Part shown: one piece after another, positions 1-9,414 of the stretch
Layout of the letters: each line of letters opens with the position of its first letter
Position numbering within the stretch: the first letter of the stretch is position 1
Assembly (NCBI RefSeq): GCF_019578655.1
Contig: NC_063260.1
Span: 18,038,723-18,102,722, forward strand
Source of the DNA: Ricinus communis
Taxonomy: Eukaryota > Streptophyta > Magnoliopsida > Malpighiales > Euphorbiaceae
Length of the DNA: 64,000 bases
Direction: 5' to 3'
Notes under the pieces: generated by a model
Told to the model about the DNA's origin: nothing
What the model saw: only the letters and a program-made list of their open reading frames with translations
Databases searched by the model: none
Translations under genes and position numbers: made by a program

Positions 1-465
1 CCACTCAAAACTTTGCACACTACTTACTCTAGCCATTTTGCACCATGTAACCATGTATTTATTTGCACTTATTTATATTTTACTTTAAGAATTTGTGCTT
101 TTGGTCATATGATATTTGCTAGAAATCAGGAATAAAATTACTCAAGCTTCAAAAATGGTCATGAGACCAACTTTTATTAAAATCAAACTTTGTTTTGAAA
201 ATAAGTACTAGCCATGAATTTGGCTTCACATAAAATAAAACAATATCATAACATACACATATAATATAAAAATATAAAAAGAAATACATAAAACACATAA
301 ATCCTACCAACTATTAGTGACAACTTTATTGGCCCTAAACTTTCATTTCTTATTTTTCAATCATTTCCCCGCATGGTGGGGTAATATTTCTCCAGGTATT
401 TATCATTAATCTTTTTTTAGCCCAACCTTAAAGAATTTAGTATGGATCTGTCTCTTTATCTCCTC

Positions 466-813
466 CTATATGCATATGGACTTTCTTGGCAAAATAACAT
501 ACCAAGCAAAGGCTGATTCTATTAAATGACTAGGAAAAAGCCTCAACTTAAAATTAATAAAATTTTCTAAATTAGCCAATTCACCATATTGAATAGTAAA
601 TTTAGCAATATGCTCTAGAATGGAATGACCACTAAAGAAAAGGGTGAAATCATGAATTCTATATTCTCTAGAGTAAGGCTTATCAACATCAATAATAATA
701 TGATATGGTTCGTGAAATTTTGGTCGGCCTATTTGTCTCAAGCTAGGACCATATAATACTATATCTCTTACAGCCTTTATATCTACTAGTAGTTGTCGTT
801 GGTGTTGGTTCAA
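466..813 (-). pseudogene. gag fragment of element F
   Basis: A 115-codon open stretch resembles the central retrotransposon gag (capsid) domain of Ty3/gypsy elements. It has a target-like F-S-G-H segment, then H-I-A-F, a GE pair, and a block with LRLFP followed by A-x-x-WY and LP-x-x-SI, which is the order typical of Tat-type gag proteins. The product would have been a structural protein of the cytoplasmic particle. Its N-terminal half should lie at 7152-7450, on the other side of E1, so the gene is broken by that insertion. It also ends early at its C terminus, and no pol follows in the window. It is not expected to be functional. Confidence 0.6.
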
Positions 814-921
814 TGGATCCCTACGCTAATTAAGTACTAGAGGATTGCCTCACCGGGCCTCCTTTCACATCATAGGTAGTAGTAGGTTAGTTAACATTCA
901 CATAAATTTGATGAGGCAAAT

Positions 922-926
922 ATGGC
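922..926. repeat. Target-site duplication of E1, left copy
   Basis: ATGGC here is repeated exactly at 7152-7156, directly flanking the TG...CA ends of E1. A 5-bp duplication is normal for Ty3/gypsy integrase. Confidence 0.9.
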
Positions 927-1141
927 TGATGAGCATAGTTTTATACATATTTGCTTGCATATTATTGCGTATTTTCTTAGCAATTATTGTGCTTTTATTC
1001 CCAGATCACCCGTGTTTTGTGTTCTTTTGCATTTCAGGAACATTTATAGGACCATCATCGTTGTTTAAGCAATTATAGATCAATACGTGCGGAAACGGAC
1101 GAGAATTCATCAAGATCGGACAAGAGCCCGCAATGCATACA

Positions 1142-1173
1142 TTGAGCACGGCCTGGACTCTGGCCGTGCTCAA
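1142..1173. promoter_or_regulatory. GC-rich hairpin in the E1 LTR (first)
   Basis: The 12-bp arm TTGAGCACGGCC (1142-1153) and its exact inverted complement (1162-1173) are separated by 8 nt. It is one of two perfect hairpins upstream of the LTR TATA box. Confidence 0.75.
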
Positions 1174-1339
1174 CCATTGGCTTTGATTCTTGAAATTGGC
1201 ACTTTGGGCACGGTTTCCGTAGCCACCACGGCCCAAAGACGCCCGTGGTGGCCAACACTGAGAGAAACACGGCCCGTGGTGGTTAACACGGGGAGGAACA
1301 CGGCCGTGGTGAAACCCTACTTGGTGAGATCCACAGTTT

Positions 1340-1367
1340 CAGCACGGCCTGGACTTCGGCCGTGCTG
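1340..1367. promoter_or_regulatory. GC-rich hairpin in the E1 LTR (second)
   Basis: The 10-bp arm CAGCACGGCC (1340-1349) pairs perfectly with 1358-1367 across an 8-nt loop. It ends only a few bases before the TATA-like sequence. Confidence 0.75.
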
Positions 1368-1371
1368 AGTT

Positions 1372-1382
1372 AAATATATAAG
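1372..1382 (+). promoter_or_regulatory. TATA-like box of the E1 5' LTR
   Basis: AAATATATAAG lies just downstream of the palindrome cluster. It is the best candidate for the U3/R core promoter of E1. Confidence 0.55.
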
Positions 1383-2415
1383 AAAAGAATGAGTTTTTCT
1401 TAAGAAAAAGAGGAGGGAAAGAAGTGACATTGAGCCCTAGTGGCTGGTTCGGTTCGCACAATCGAGTCGCGAGAGAGTTGCAGTGAGTAAGAATCCTGGA
1501 ATCGTAAGATTCCGAGTGCAAAACAGTAGTGGAGCAATTCAAGAGGCAGTTTGGGAGATTAATCAAAGTGTAGATCCAGATTTGGAGCTGTTCATCCAAT
1601 TCGAGAGAAAAGGGTGTACATGTTTTATTTTCATTATTCTTTCATTGTAATTGATTTCCTAGATTGTTTTAAACATGAACATGTTTAGCTAGACTGATTT
1701 AATCCATTGGGATTTCTTTACTATGTTGGCTTGATATTATATTGTTGGATTGTTTGAGTTGGTTTTGTATTCTTCTTGTTTTCAGTATGAATAAGATTAT
1801 GCATTATTCATGAGACGTTGTGAATTGTGATGTTTAGATTGCTTTATGAGATTGAGAAATCCGTTTGGCAATTGGAACTTTGAATAACAAGAACCGGTTA
1901 ATAATCGCTTAGAGATAAGGATAATTAACTAGCCGGATTAAGAATTAACAAAGCTTAATAGAGGCGGATTAAAGCTTAATGCTAATTTAAGAATCAATCG
2001 TTAGGAAGAGATTCCAACTTTAGGTTATTAGGTTTAGGAATTCGGTTATCTCGAGAGAGAAACCGAATTGATTAAGAATAAATCTGCCCACGGGTAGCAT
2101 AATTAGACTCATTGATCCTTTATCTTTTGTTCGGATGCCAACTAGTTTGGATTCCCTTTGGGTTTGTCTTCTTGTCTTGATTATTTCACTTATCAATTAC
2201 TCCTGCATCTCCCTTAGAACTTAGCTCGTAGTTAATAGTTAGTTTAGAATTTATTCATCATCCATTTTAGGTTAATATAACAAAGAACAAAGGAGTAACT
2301 CGGGCTTTCGCTTTCCGAGGAATACGACCTTGATACTCGCCATTAGTGCTAGGATCGCATCGATAGGTACACTGCCTTAGATTGTAGCTAACACGAGTAG
2401 AACACATCAAGTTTT

Positions 2416-2432
2416 TGGCGTCGTTGCCGGGG
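2416..2432 (+). other. E1 primer-binding site (tRNA-Asp type)
   Basis: TGGCGTCGTTGCCGGGG lies 6 nt after the 5' LTR. It matches the reverse complement of the plant tRNA-Asp 3' end at all but one position. Athila-group elements use this primer. Confidence 0.85.
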
Positions 2433-2599
2433 AATTGTTTGAAAACTAGAGTGAAATTTACTATTTGTTAATTTAGCCTTTTTTTTTCTTTCTTATTATT
2501 TTATGATTTTTATTTTTATTTGTTTATTTATTTTATTTTATTTGTACATATTTATTTAGCTTAAGTTTATGATTCATATAGTGAATGATAAGGAGGTTC

Positions 2600-3230
2600 A
2601 ATGCTAAATTTAAACTCTTTGTATGATACATTGGAAAATGGGATCGGGAACCAAGAGAGTGCTAAAAATTGGGATGCCCGTGCATATTTAGATGCTCGAG
2701 TGGAATCGTTTATGGGGCTACCGATCAACTCTCTTCTCCTATCCTTTCATCTCAAGTCTTTTGTGAATTTTGTTGTGGTTTACATGTGTGTAATGATTGT
2801 CCATTGTATAGTGATGTTGCTCATTGTTCTTATAACGTGAGCGGGTGAATTATACGGAAGTTGGCCAAATGACTCGTATGGAAGCACCTACAATCAAGAG
2901 TGGAGCACTCATTCACCCTTTGGATGGAGCTTAGATGGCCAAGAACCACTAGGAATTCAGCAACTACATCGCAGCCTAATGTTGCACCTTCAACTCAAGA
3001 TGAAGAGTTAGTGTCGGAGGAGGCCGATGATGAGGTTCATTACAAGTCTTGATGATGATTCCAACAAACAGAGAGGATACTTGAAGATCAACAAGCCTCG
3101 ATTAAGAACATAGAGCATCAAGTAGGCTTGATCTTTCGATTCTTAGTGGCGAGCAATTGGAAACTCCATCAAACGCCACCGAATCCGAGGGAGCATTTGA
3201 GCGCCATCACTTTGCGTTCGGGGTGAGAAT
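2600..3230 (+). pseudogene. E1 gag remnant (zinc-knuckle half)
   Basis: Reading across frames recovers pieces of the C-terminal half of Athila gag. At 2762-2797 there is a zinc-knuckle-like C-E-F-C...G-x-H arrangement, matching the CEF..GPH region of E2 gag. Near 2890-2930 there is a Y-N-x-E-W-S-T...FGW stretch. Near 3083-3124 there is QQASIKNIEHQVG, which parallels QQASIQNLETQIG in E2 gag. The capsid half of gag is absent or unrecognisable. Several frameshifts and stops separate the pieces, so no gag protein can be made. The order of the pieces matches E2, which places E1 in the Athila group. Confidence 0.6.
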
Positions 3231-3362
3231 TTTTCTGGTTTATCTACTATGTTTGATGATGATGCTTCATGCGGGACGATCTCTTGAACATGGAGATGGA
3301 ACCGGAAAGGAAGAGGCGAACATAATTCCTCCGAAAGACTATCAACAGGGAATGTCTGATTG

Positions 3363-3857
3363 ATGATCTTTGAGTTGCGATTAGAGGAATTGTTGGTAGA
3401 TTTTCCACAAGTCCCTTCGATGATGGAAGATGAGCATGAGTTATCCAATAAAGAAGTCTTGGAGGAGCTCGAGTTTCTTCTAGCAAGAGAACCAAGCCAG
3501 GGACTGAAGAAAACCATTAACACTCCTGAAGAAATTGCCCAACCGTCGATCCTTCCAATTGTTGAAACTTTAGCTTTCAAATTGGAAGAGCCCTAGAGCA
3601 TCATGACTACGTGCAATTATACGAGGAGCGAGTTTTGCCCATCATCTTGGCGGCTTGCTTGGTATCGGGAAGAGGAAGTTGACGATTATCCCTCTAAGCG
3701 GATATTTGAAGCCATTTGCTTGGAAGAAGGATGGATGGTCGTCGATCACGCCCATTTGCTTTTCACCATGAGTCCAGCTAAGAAGACTCATCACATCAAA
3801 AAGAAGCGCTTTTGGGAGGCACCCCAATTTTTATCTTTAATTTCTAATTTTTTTTAA
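3363..3857 (+). pseudogene. E1 pol remnant: protease-RT linker only
   Basis: The segment 3420-3596 encodes a stretch with LSNKEVLEELEFLLA. This parallels LSNKQVLEQLEHLLA in the E2 pol linker between protease and reverse transcriptase, and both are followed by a LEEP motif. Just downstream, about 3625-3660 in another frame, lies a piece like the E2 segment before the RT domain. Nothing of the RT core, RNase H or integrase follows. An open stretch at 3603-3857 has no domain I recognise. This marks the 3' limit of the internal deletion that removed pol. Confidence 0.6.
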
Positions 3858-4121
3858 CCTTTTTATTTTGGAAACATTTTATTAGTTTTAGTTTTCATAT
3901 TTTCAGTTTTGATTTTATTTCTTTATTTTATTATTTTCAGGATTCTACCGAGGGAGGCACCGAATTTCCACAACATCGGCCTCGATGGATGATCAGGCGA
4001 TCCCTAGATCTTTTTATTTTCCGCATTTATTTACTTTATTTTTCATACATGTCATGCACTTGGATTGTATTGCCTTTGTTCTCTTAGTTGAGCATTCCAT
4101 GGGGGTATCCATAACATTTTA

Positions 4122-4154
4122 CACCGAGGACGGTGTGTTCTTCAAGTGTGGGGT
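4122..4154 (+). promoter_or_regulatory. Internal PPT-like module of E1
   Basis: The sequence contains GAGGAC followed by CTTCAAGTGTGGGGTG. It is nearly the same as 17511-17543 in E2 and shares AAGTGTGGGGT with the true PPT region next to the E1 3' LTR (5633-5645). It could be a second plus-strand priming site. Confidence 0.5.
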
Positions 4155-5631
4155 GCTTATGGGTAAACCCTAATCTCTCATATGGATTTTTAATTGCTAT
4201 GGCTAGGTGTTGTGTATTTTTAGGAGATGTTAGGACATTGTGTTTTTATGCACTTGAGTATGCTAATTTTGAGCTGATTGATGACTTGATTTATAGAATT
4301 GTAGTTACTTTTCTTTGTTGTTCATTGTCCTTGGAAAACCATTTATGGTGTTTTACACATCAACCTACCGGGTTAAACCGGTTTTATTTAATTGTTTTTC
4401 GAATTGTCGAATTTTAACTTAGAACGTTGATAATATCATATGCATGTGTTTCTTAAATAATGATTCAATTAATGATGTTGCGAACCAACTGCACCTAATA
4501 CCACACCGAAAGTGAGATTTTGAGCCGGTTGAGCATTCATTTTGCTTATGCTCTTTATATTTCTTGTTTGAGTGTGCATTGTACTTAACTTTGCTTCTAG
4601 AACTTGCTTTGTAATGCGTGTTGAAGTTACATGAATATTGTGAATACCATGAGATGATTTGGGCGATTTAGGATTCCCCACATTTGACCACAAGCCTACC
4701 ACCTTATGTTTCCATTAGTTAGCCAATTTTTGAGCCTTCTTAACCTTTTCTTCATAATCTACACCTATACACTTCAATTATACCATTCTTTACATTTATC
4801 TTTCCTTTACCCTTATGTTTGGAATTTCTTTCCGTGATATGTTCGACTTTATGTGGGATTAAAATGCTAGTTGCTATGTTGGTAAATTCACTAAATCTTT
4901 TGATATTTTAAATGCTCCCCTTGATCCAATTTGTATTTGTTATTCTTTATGTTTATTCGAGTTGTATGCGTGGTCGCTAATAAGTACGCTAGTTCATTTC
5001 TTTAAAAAAAAAAAAAAAAAAAAGAAGAAGAAGAAAAAAAATATAATAAACAAATTTCTTTAATTATTTATCTTTTTATTGGATTTAGAGCATTTGCGAG
5101 CGTTATTCTATGAAGTAGGGATTTTAGTGAATGATTCTTTTCGTGATCTTAGGCATTTAATCCTTTGAGCATATAATATTGTTTATCGCACGAATTCCAG
5201 CATTTTCAAACTTCTGTCCAAATCTCCGTACCTTTACCCTAGCCCCATTACAACCTTGGTAAAGACCCTTTGATTTTGGTATTTACTTATTCACAGTAGC
5301 GAAGATATGATTTATAAGCAAGCTTATGGTGAGCGGGTCTTGTGCATTTGCTTTGAGGGATTTGTTATTTACCTAATATACACTTTGAGCGACTTGAGTG
5401 ATCCCTGTAAGGCATTGGTTCATGATGTTGGTGTTGAGTTGTCATTTAAGTTACTCATGCATTAATATTATTTCCATCCTTTGTTAATGATTTGTAATTT
5501 GATTTATGATTGAGTATCCTTTGAGATGTGTTGAATACTCTCTGTTGTGGACTAGGGGCATAAACTGAAAGGAATTGCTAACTGTAGTTTTATAAGGTGA
5601 GTTGTTAATTGCTTGAGGACAAGCAATAGCT
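4155..5631 (+). other. E1 3' non-coding block
   Basis: About 1.5 kb without a credible gene. It includes an A-rich run at about 5004-5041 and short blocks also present in the E2 block 17544-18914. Examples are CCCCATTA followed by AACC and TAAAGACC near 5240-5275, and an ACACTTTGAGCGA-type segment near 5380. The order of the shared blocks is the same in both elements. Confidence 0.6.
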
Positions 5632-5632
5632 T

Positions 5633-5645
5633 AAGTGTGGGGTAA
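5633..5645 (+). other. E1 polypurine-tract region
   Basis: AAGTGTGGGGTAA lies immediately upstream of the 3' LTR, the normal place for plus-strand priming. It is preceded by GCTTGAGGACAAGCAAT, which is also found before the E2 3' LTR. Confidence 0.7.
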
Positions 5646-5647
5646 TT

Positions 5648-7151
5648 TGATGAGCATAGTTTTATACATATTTGCTTGCATATTATTGCGTATTTTCTTA
5701 GCAATTATTGTGCTTTTATTCCCGGATCACCCGTGTTTTGTGTTCTTTTGCATTTCGGGGAACATTTATAGGACCATCATCGTTGTTTAAGCAATTATAG
5801 ATCAATACGTGCGGAAGCGGACGAGAATTCATCAAGATCGGACAAGAGCCCATGATGCATACATTGAGCACGGCTGGACTCGGCCGTGCTCAACCAATAA
5901 CTGATTCTTGAAATTGGCACTTTGGGCACGGTTTCCGTAGCCACCACGGCCTCAAGCCGCGGCCCGTGGTGGCCAACATGAGAGAAACACGGCCCGTGGT
6001 GGTTAACACGGGGAGGAACACGGCCGTGGTGAAACCCTACTTAGTGAGATCCACGATTTCGTACGGCTGGACTTGGCCGTCTTGACAAAGACTGACCTTG
6101 AAACGTCTTGAGTTAAATATATAAGAAAAAATGAGTTTTTCTTAAGAAAAGAGGAGGGAAAGAAGTGACATTGAGCCACAGTGGGCTGGTTCGGTTTCTG
6201 CACAATCTGAGTGCAGAGAGAGTTGCAGTGAGTAAGAATCTTGGAATCGTAAGATTCCGAGTGCAAAAACGATAGTGGAGCAATTCAAGAGGCAGTTTGG
6301 GAGATTAATCAAAGTGTAGATCCAGGATTTGGAGCTGTTCATCCAATTCGAGAGAAAAGGGTGTACATGTTTTATTTTCATTATTCTTTCATTGTAATTG
6401 ATTTCCTAGATTGTTTTAAACATGAACATGTTTAGCTAGACTGATTTAATCCATTGGGATTTCTTTACTATGTTGGCTTGATATTATATTGTTGGATTGT
6501 TTGAGTTGGTTTTGTATTCTTCTTGTTTTCGGTATGAATAAGATTATGCATTATTCATGAGACGTTGTGAATTGTGATGTTTAGATTGCTTTATGAGATT
6601 GAGAAATCCGTTTGGCAATTGGAACTTTGAATAACAAGAATCGGTTAATAATCGCTTAGAGATAAGGATAATTAACTAGCCGGATTAAGAATTAACAAAG
6701 CTTAATAGAGGCGGATTAAAGCTTAATGCTAATTTAAGAATCAATCGTTAGGAAGAGATTCCAACTTTAGGTTATTAGGTTTAGGAATTCGGTTATCTCG
6801 AGAGAGAAACCGAATTGATTAAGTAAATCCACGGGTAGCATAATTAGACTCACTGATCCTTTATCTTTTGTTCGGATGCCAACTAGTTTGGATTCCCTTT
6901 GGGTTTGTCTTCTTGTCTTGATTATTTCACTTATCAATTACTCCTGCATCTCCCTTAGAACTTAGCTCGTAGTTAATAGTTAGTTTAGAATTTATTCATC
7001 ATCCATTTTAGGTTAATATAACAAAGAACAAAGGAGTAACTCTGGGCTTTCGCTTTCTCGAGGAATACGACCTTGATACTCGCCATTAGTGCTAGACTGC
7101 ATCGATAGGTACACTGCCTTAGATTGTAGCTAACACGAGTAGCACACATCA
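5648..7151 (+). repeat. E1 3' LTR
   Basis: A 1504-bp direct repeat of 927-2409 with the same TGATGAGC start and CACATCA end. It carries several small indels relative to the 5' copy, concentrated in the CACGG/CCGTG cluster, and an extra segment near 6085-6110 before the TATA-like box. Confidence 0.92.
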
Positions 7152-7156
7152 ATGGC
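7152..7156. repeat. Target-site duplication of E1, right copy
   Basis: ATGGC, identical to 922-926. Confidence 0.9.
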
Positions 7157-7792
7157 CTACCAATGTTGTGGCCATTTGCAGTTGCCATCCTAACATCTTC
7201 CTTTTTATATGAAGGCATATATATTTTCTCAGCCTGGAAGGCCTATGGTTTAACCACACTAATTACTTCCACTTTTTTTCTAAGAGTTTTATCATTGTTA
7301 GTAGAAGATTTCCCCCCGAATTCCTCCTGGGTTTCTTTCTCCCTAGAATTAACATTTAAATTATCACTCCTAAGACTACTAGGATGACTACCAGTTAACT
7401 TTTTACTTATTTTCTTATAGAATATTAAGATGCATATTCTAAGTTTATGCAAAACATATTAAAGTTTTAACGAAAGATTATCAAAAAGATCAGACACATT
7501 AATACCTAGACCTCCAAGTACATCAACAATAGATGGTTCACCATTGACTCTTCCAATAGGTAATAGCGCCTCATAGTGCTGAGATGTGCCTTGAGGCACC
7601 ATGTTCTTCTGTAACTGCTTCACCATCTGAGGAACATAAACTTCAACTTCACATTTTGCTTTATCAGCAATAACCTTGGTGTCTTGAGATTACATTGATT
7701 CTTTTCCATTGTTATCTCTTGTTCTCGGGACCATTGTAGAATAGAATGTCCCACCAAGCGTGCCAAATTATGTTGACTCCGATTTGGATTTG

Positions 7793-7797
7793 CAAGC
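7793..7797. repeat. Target-site duplication of E2, left copy
   Basis: CAAGC matches 20343-20347. One extra T (7798) separates it from the TGATGTG LTR start, so either the element carries a non-canonical terminal T or one base was gained. Confidence 0.75.
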
Positions 7798-7798
7798 T

Positions 7799-9237
7799 TG
7801 ATGTGTGTAAAAATACACACATCTAAATGGAGTTTTTAAGATCGATTTTATGGATATTTGGATGTGAATTGGTACCAACACTCACCCTATGCGTATGTTT
7901 GTGTGCATTAGGTCCAAAAGAAGTCAAAGAATGAAAAAGGAAAGAATTAGAGCATAATTGGACGTCAAAGCTGCCGAAACGAGCTAAGTACGAGCATAAG
8001 GAAGCTGAACATGGCCGTGTTGGTCTCAACACTGGCCGTGTTCTAAACACGGTCACAAACACAGGCCGTGTTACCAACACGGGACCAAACACGGCCGTGT
8101 TGAACATCAAAGAAGAAGTAGATCTTATGGAGCACGGCCAGGAACACCAGCCCGTGTCCTTAACACGGCCAGGGACACGGCCGTGTTTGAGGCGACATGG
8201 GGTATTAATTAAAAGAACAAAGAGAGGAAAAAAAGGAAGGCAGCTAGGTTTAGAACGTCCAAAACTCATCTTTTTCCCTGTCTAAGGGTTTTTTGAGTTG
8301 AAACTAAGAGAAAAGGAGACTTGGATCAAGGTTTCACTTGGATTCTCTTCGAAGATCAAAGATTGGCGAGGATTGTCGATTGGTTTCAATCCGAGTAAGA
8401 GGAACAAGAATCGATCCAAAATTGGGCACGAGGAATTGGGTATTTCACTCTCATCCAAGGGTGTATTCGGGTTCCTCTACCTTTACTCATTTTTTGTAAT
8501 TGAATTCTTATTGGTTGTGATTATGAACATGATTAGCTAAGCTTATTAACCCATTAGGGTTCTTCATCTAGGGATTTTTGTACTTCAATTTTGAATTGAA
8601 TGTATTGATTGTCAATATTGGTTTGCAATGGAAGTATTTATTGATTTGTTCTTCATATCTTGTTGAATGATTTTTGAAATTTGAATGATCTTGAGAAAGA
8701 CGTTTAGGTTTGGATTGTCCTTTACAACCTAGAATTGAATTCACCTAGAGATAGGGTTTTTGTTCTACCGGATTGAGAATTAACAACTCTCAATAGTGTT
8801 AAATGGTAGATAATGCTAATTTGGGTAATTAGAGTTAGGAAGAGATTTCAACCTAATTAATCTAAGTTAAGATGTTAGTGTCCTTGAGAAAGGCATTAAT
8901 TGTGTAGAGACTTTCCCACGGAAATTGGATTCAATCAATCAATTCCACCCTTAGTTTCCATTCCTTAGAGATAAGAATTCCCAAAGGGTTATTCTTTTAC
9001 TTGAATTAATCATTCCCTAGTATACGTAGTTCGACAACAATTAGAGTAGCTATTATTTAATTTAGAAATTATTCATCAACACCATTTATGTTCTGTGATT
9101 AGATAACAGAGAAGATTGAGTAGATTTAGGTTCACACGTTCTTTGGGGAATACGACACTTGGTACTCGCCATTAGCTATACTCCACTGATAGGTACACTG
9201 CCTTAGGTTATAGTCTTGCTTGACTTAGCACACATCA
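7799..9237 (+). repeat. E2 5' LTR
   Basis: This 1439-bp LTR has ends TGATGTG and CACATCA, a perfect 7-bp inverted pair. It contains a cluster of CACGG/CCGTG units at about 8011-8190, including the palindrome AACACGGCCGTGTT near 8089-8102. The stretch after about 8500 (CATGATTAGCTA, then CCATTAGGGTT, and the final GGGGAATACGACAC...ACTCGCCATTAG part) is recognisably related to the E1 LTR. Confidence 0.93.
8011..8190. repeat. CACGG/CCGTG palindrome cluster in the E2 5' LTR
   Basis: About ten near-copies of (A)ACACGG or CCGTGTT occur in both orientations with irregular spacing. The counterpart in the 3' LTR (about 19138-19292) has lost several units. The cluster makes this CG-rich island stand out from an AT-rich LTR. 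Confidence 0.8.
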
Positions 9238-9243
9238 AGTTTT

Positions 9244-9260
9244 TGGCGCCGTTGCCGGGG
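9244..9260 (+). other. E2 primer-binding site (tRNA-Asp)
   Basis: TGGCGCCGTTGCCGGGG, 6 nt downstream of the 5' LTR, is an exact reverse complement of the plant tRNA-Asp 3' terminus as I know it. This primer is characteristic of Athila elements. Confidence 0.9.
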
Positions 9261-9414
9261 AACGGTTTCTGTGAACTAAATTGAAATTTTAATATTTGTT
9301 AGTCTAGTCATTTCTCTTTTTGTTCATAATTTATTTTCTGTGTATAGTTTTGTTCTTATCCCGTTTGTTGGTGTTGTTGTTCTTTATTGTGCTCAGGTAG
9401 TTTATGACCGGAGC

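Larger units (their letters stand above)
1..926 (-). mobile_element. Element F, left segment: minus-strand Tat/Ogre-like Ty3/gypsy remnant
   Basis: This is the left part of an old minus-strand retrotransposon that continues at 7152-7797 on the far side of element E1. A gag-like stretch lies at 466-813. The parts at 7152-7797 carry the primer-binding site and the LTR end, so the order on the minus strand (LTR, PBS, gag) is consistent with one element interrupted by E1. Positions 1-465 are AT-rich with no convincing ORF and should be internal sequence downstream of the gag start. The left end of F lies outside the window. Assignment to Tat/Ogre rests on gag similarity and the PBS form, and is inference. 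Confidence 0.6.
927..2409 (+). repeat. E1 5' LTR
   Basis: This 1483-bp direct repeat of 5648-7151 has the terminal inverted repeat TGATG...CATCA. A cluster of CACGG/CCGTG palindromes lies at about 1142-1367 and a TATA-like box follows at 1372-1382. The two LTRs differ mostly by small indels and changes inside the CG-rich palindrome cluster; the rest is closely alike. Short ORFs on either strand inside the LTR have no recognisable domain. Confidence 0.92.
927..7151 (+). mobile_element. Element E1: non-autonomous Athila-like LTR retrotransposon
   Basis: The element has two LTRs (927-2409 and 5648-7151) that start TGATGAGC and end CACATCA. It has a tRNA-Asp-type PBS, a PPT-like tract before the 3' LTR and perfect 5-bp target duplications, so its mobility signals are all present. 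The 3.2-kb interior lacks protease, reverse transcriptase, RNase H and integrase. Only scraps of Athila gag (2600-3230) and the protease-RT linker (about 3363-3660) remain, followed by about 1.5 kb of non-coding sequence shared with element E2. It is inserted in the gag region of F. Its clean structure despite the missing genes suggests it moved using proteins of an autonomous relative, possibly E2-like; that is inference. Confidence 0.9.
7152..7797 (-). mobile_element. Element F, middle segment: gag N-terminal region, PBS and LTR end
   Basis: On the minus strand this reads LTR end (7797-7771, ending in CA), then a PBS-like sequence with TTTGGCACGCTTGGTGGGAC (about 7767-7748), then leader and gag N-terminal sequence. 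Open minus-strand stretches at 7243-7452 and 7620-7820 are Lys/Asn/Ser-rich and carry no strong motif. The PBS form resembles that of Tat/Ogre-type elements. The segment lies between E1 (ending 7151) and E2 (starting 7798), so both young elements landed in F. Confidence 0.6.

Noticed and set aside
1142..1370. Regularly recurring CACGG/CCGTG units as a CRISPR-like array
   Set aside because: Units are short palindromes in both orientations with irregular spacing, inside an LTR of a plant retrotransposon. There are no uniform repeats and spacers.
8097..8540. Short plus-strand ORFs near the E2 5' LTR palindromes
   Set aside because: They translate the repeat motif (Asn-Thr-Gly-Arg-Val type) and differ between the two LTR copies, as expected of non-coding LTR sequence.
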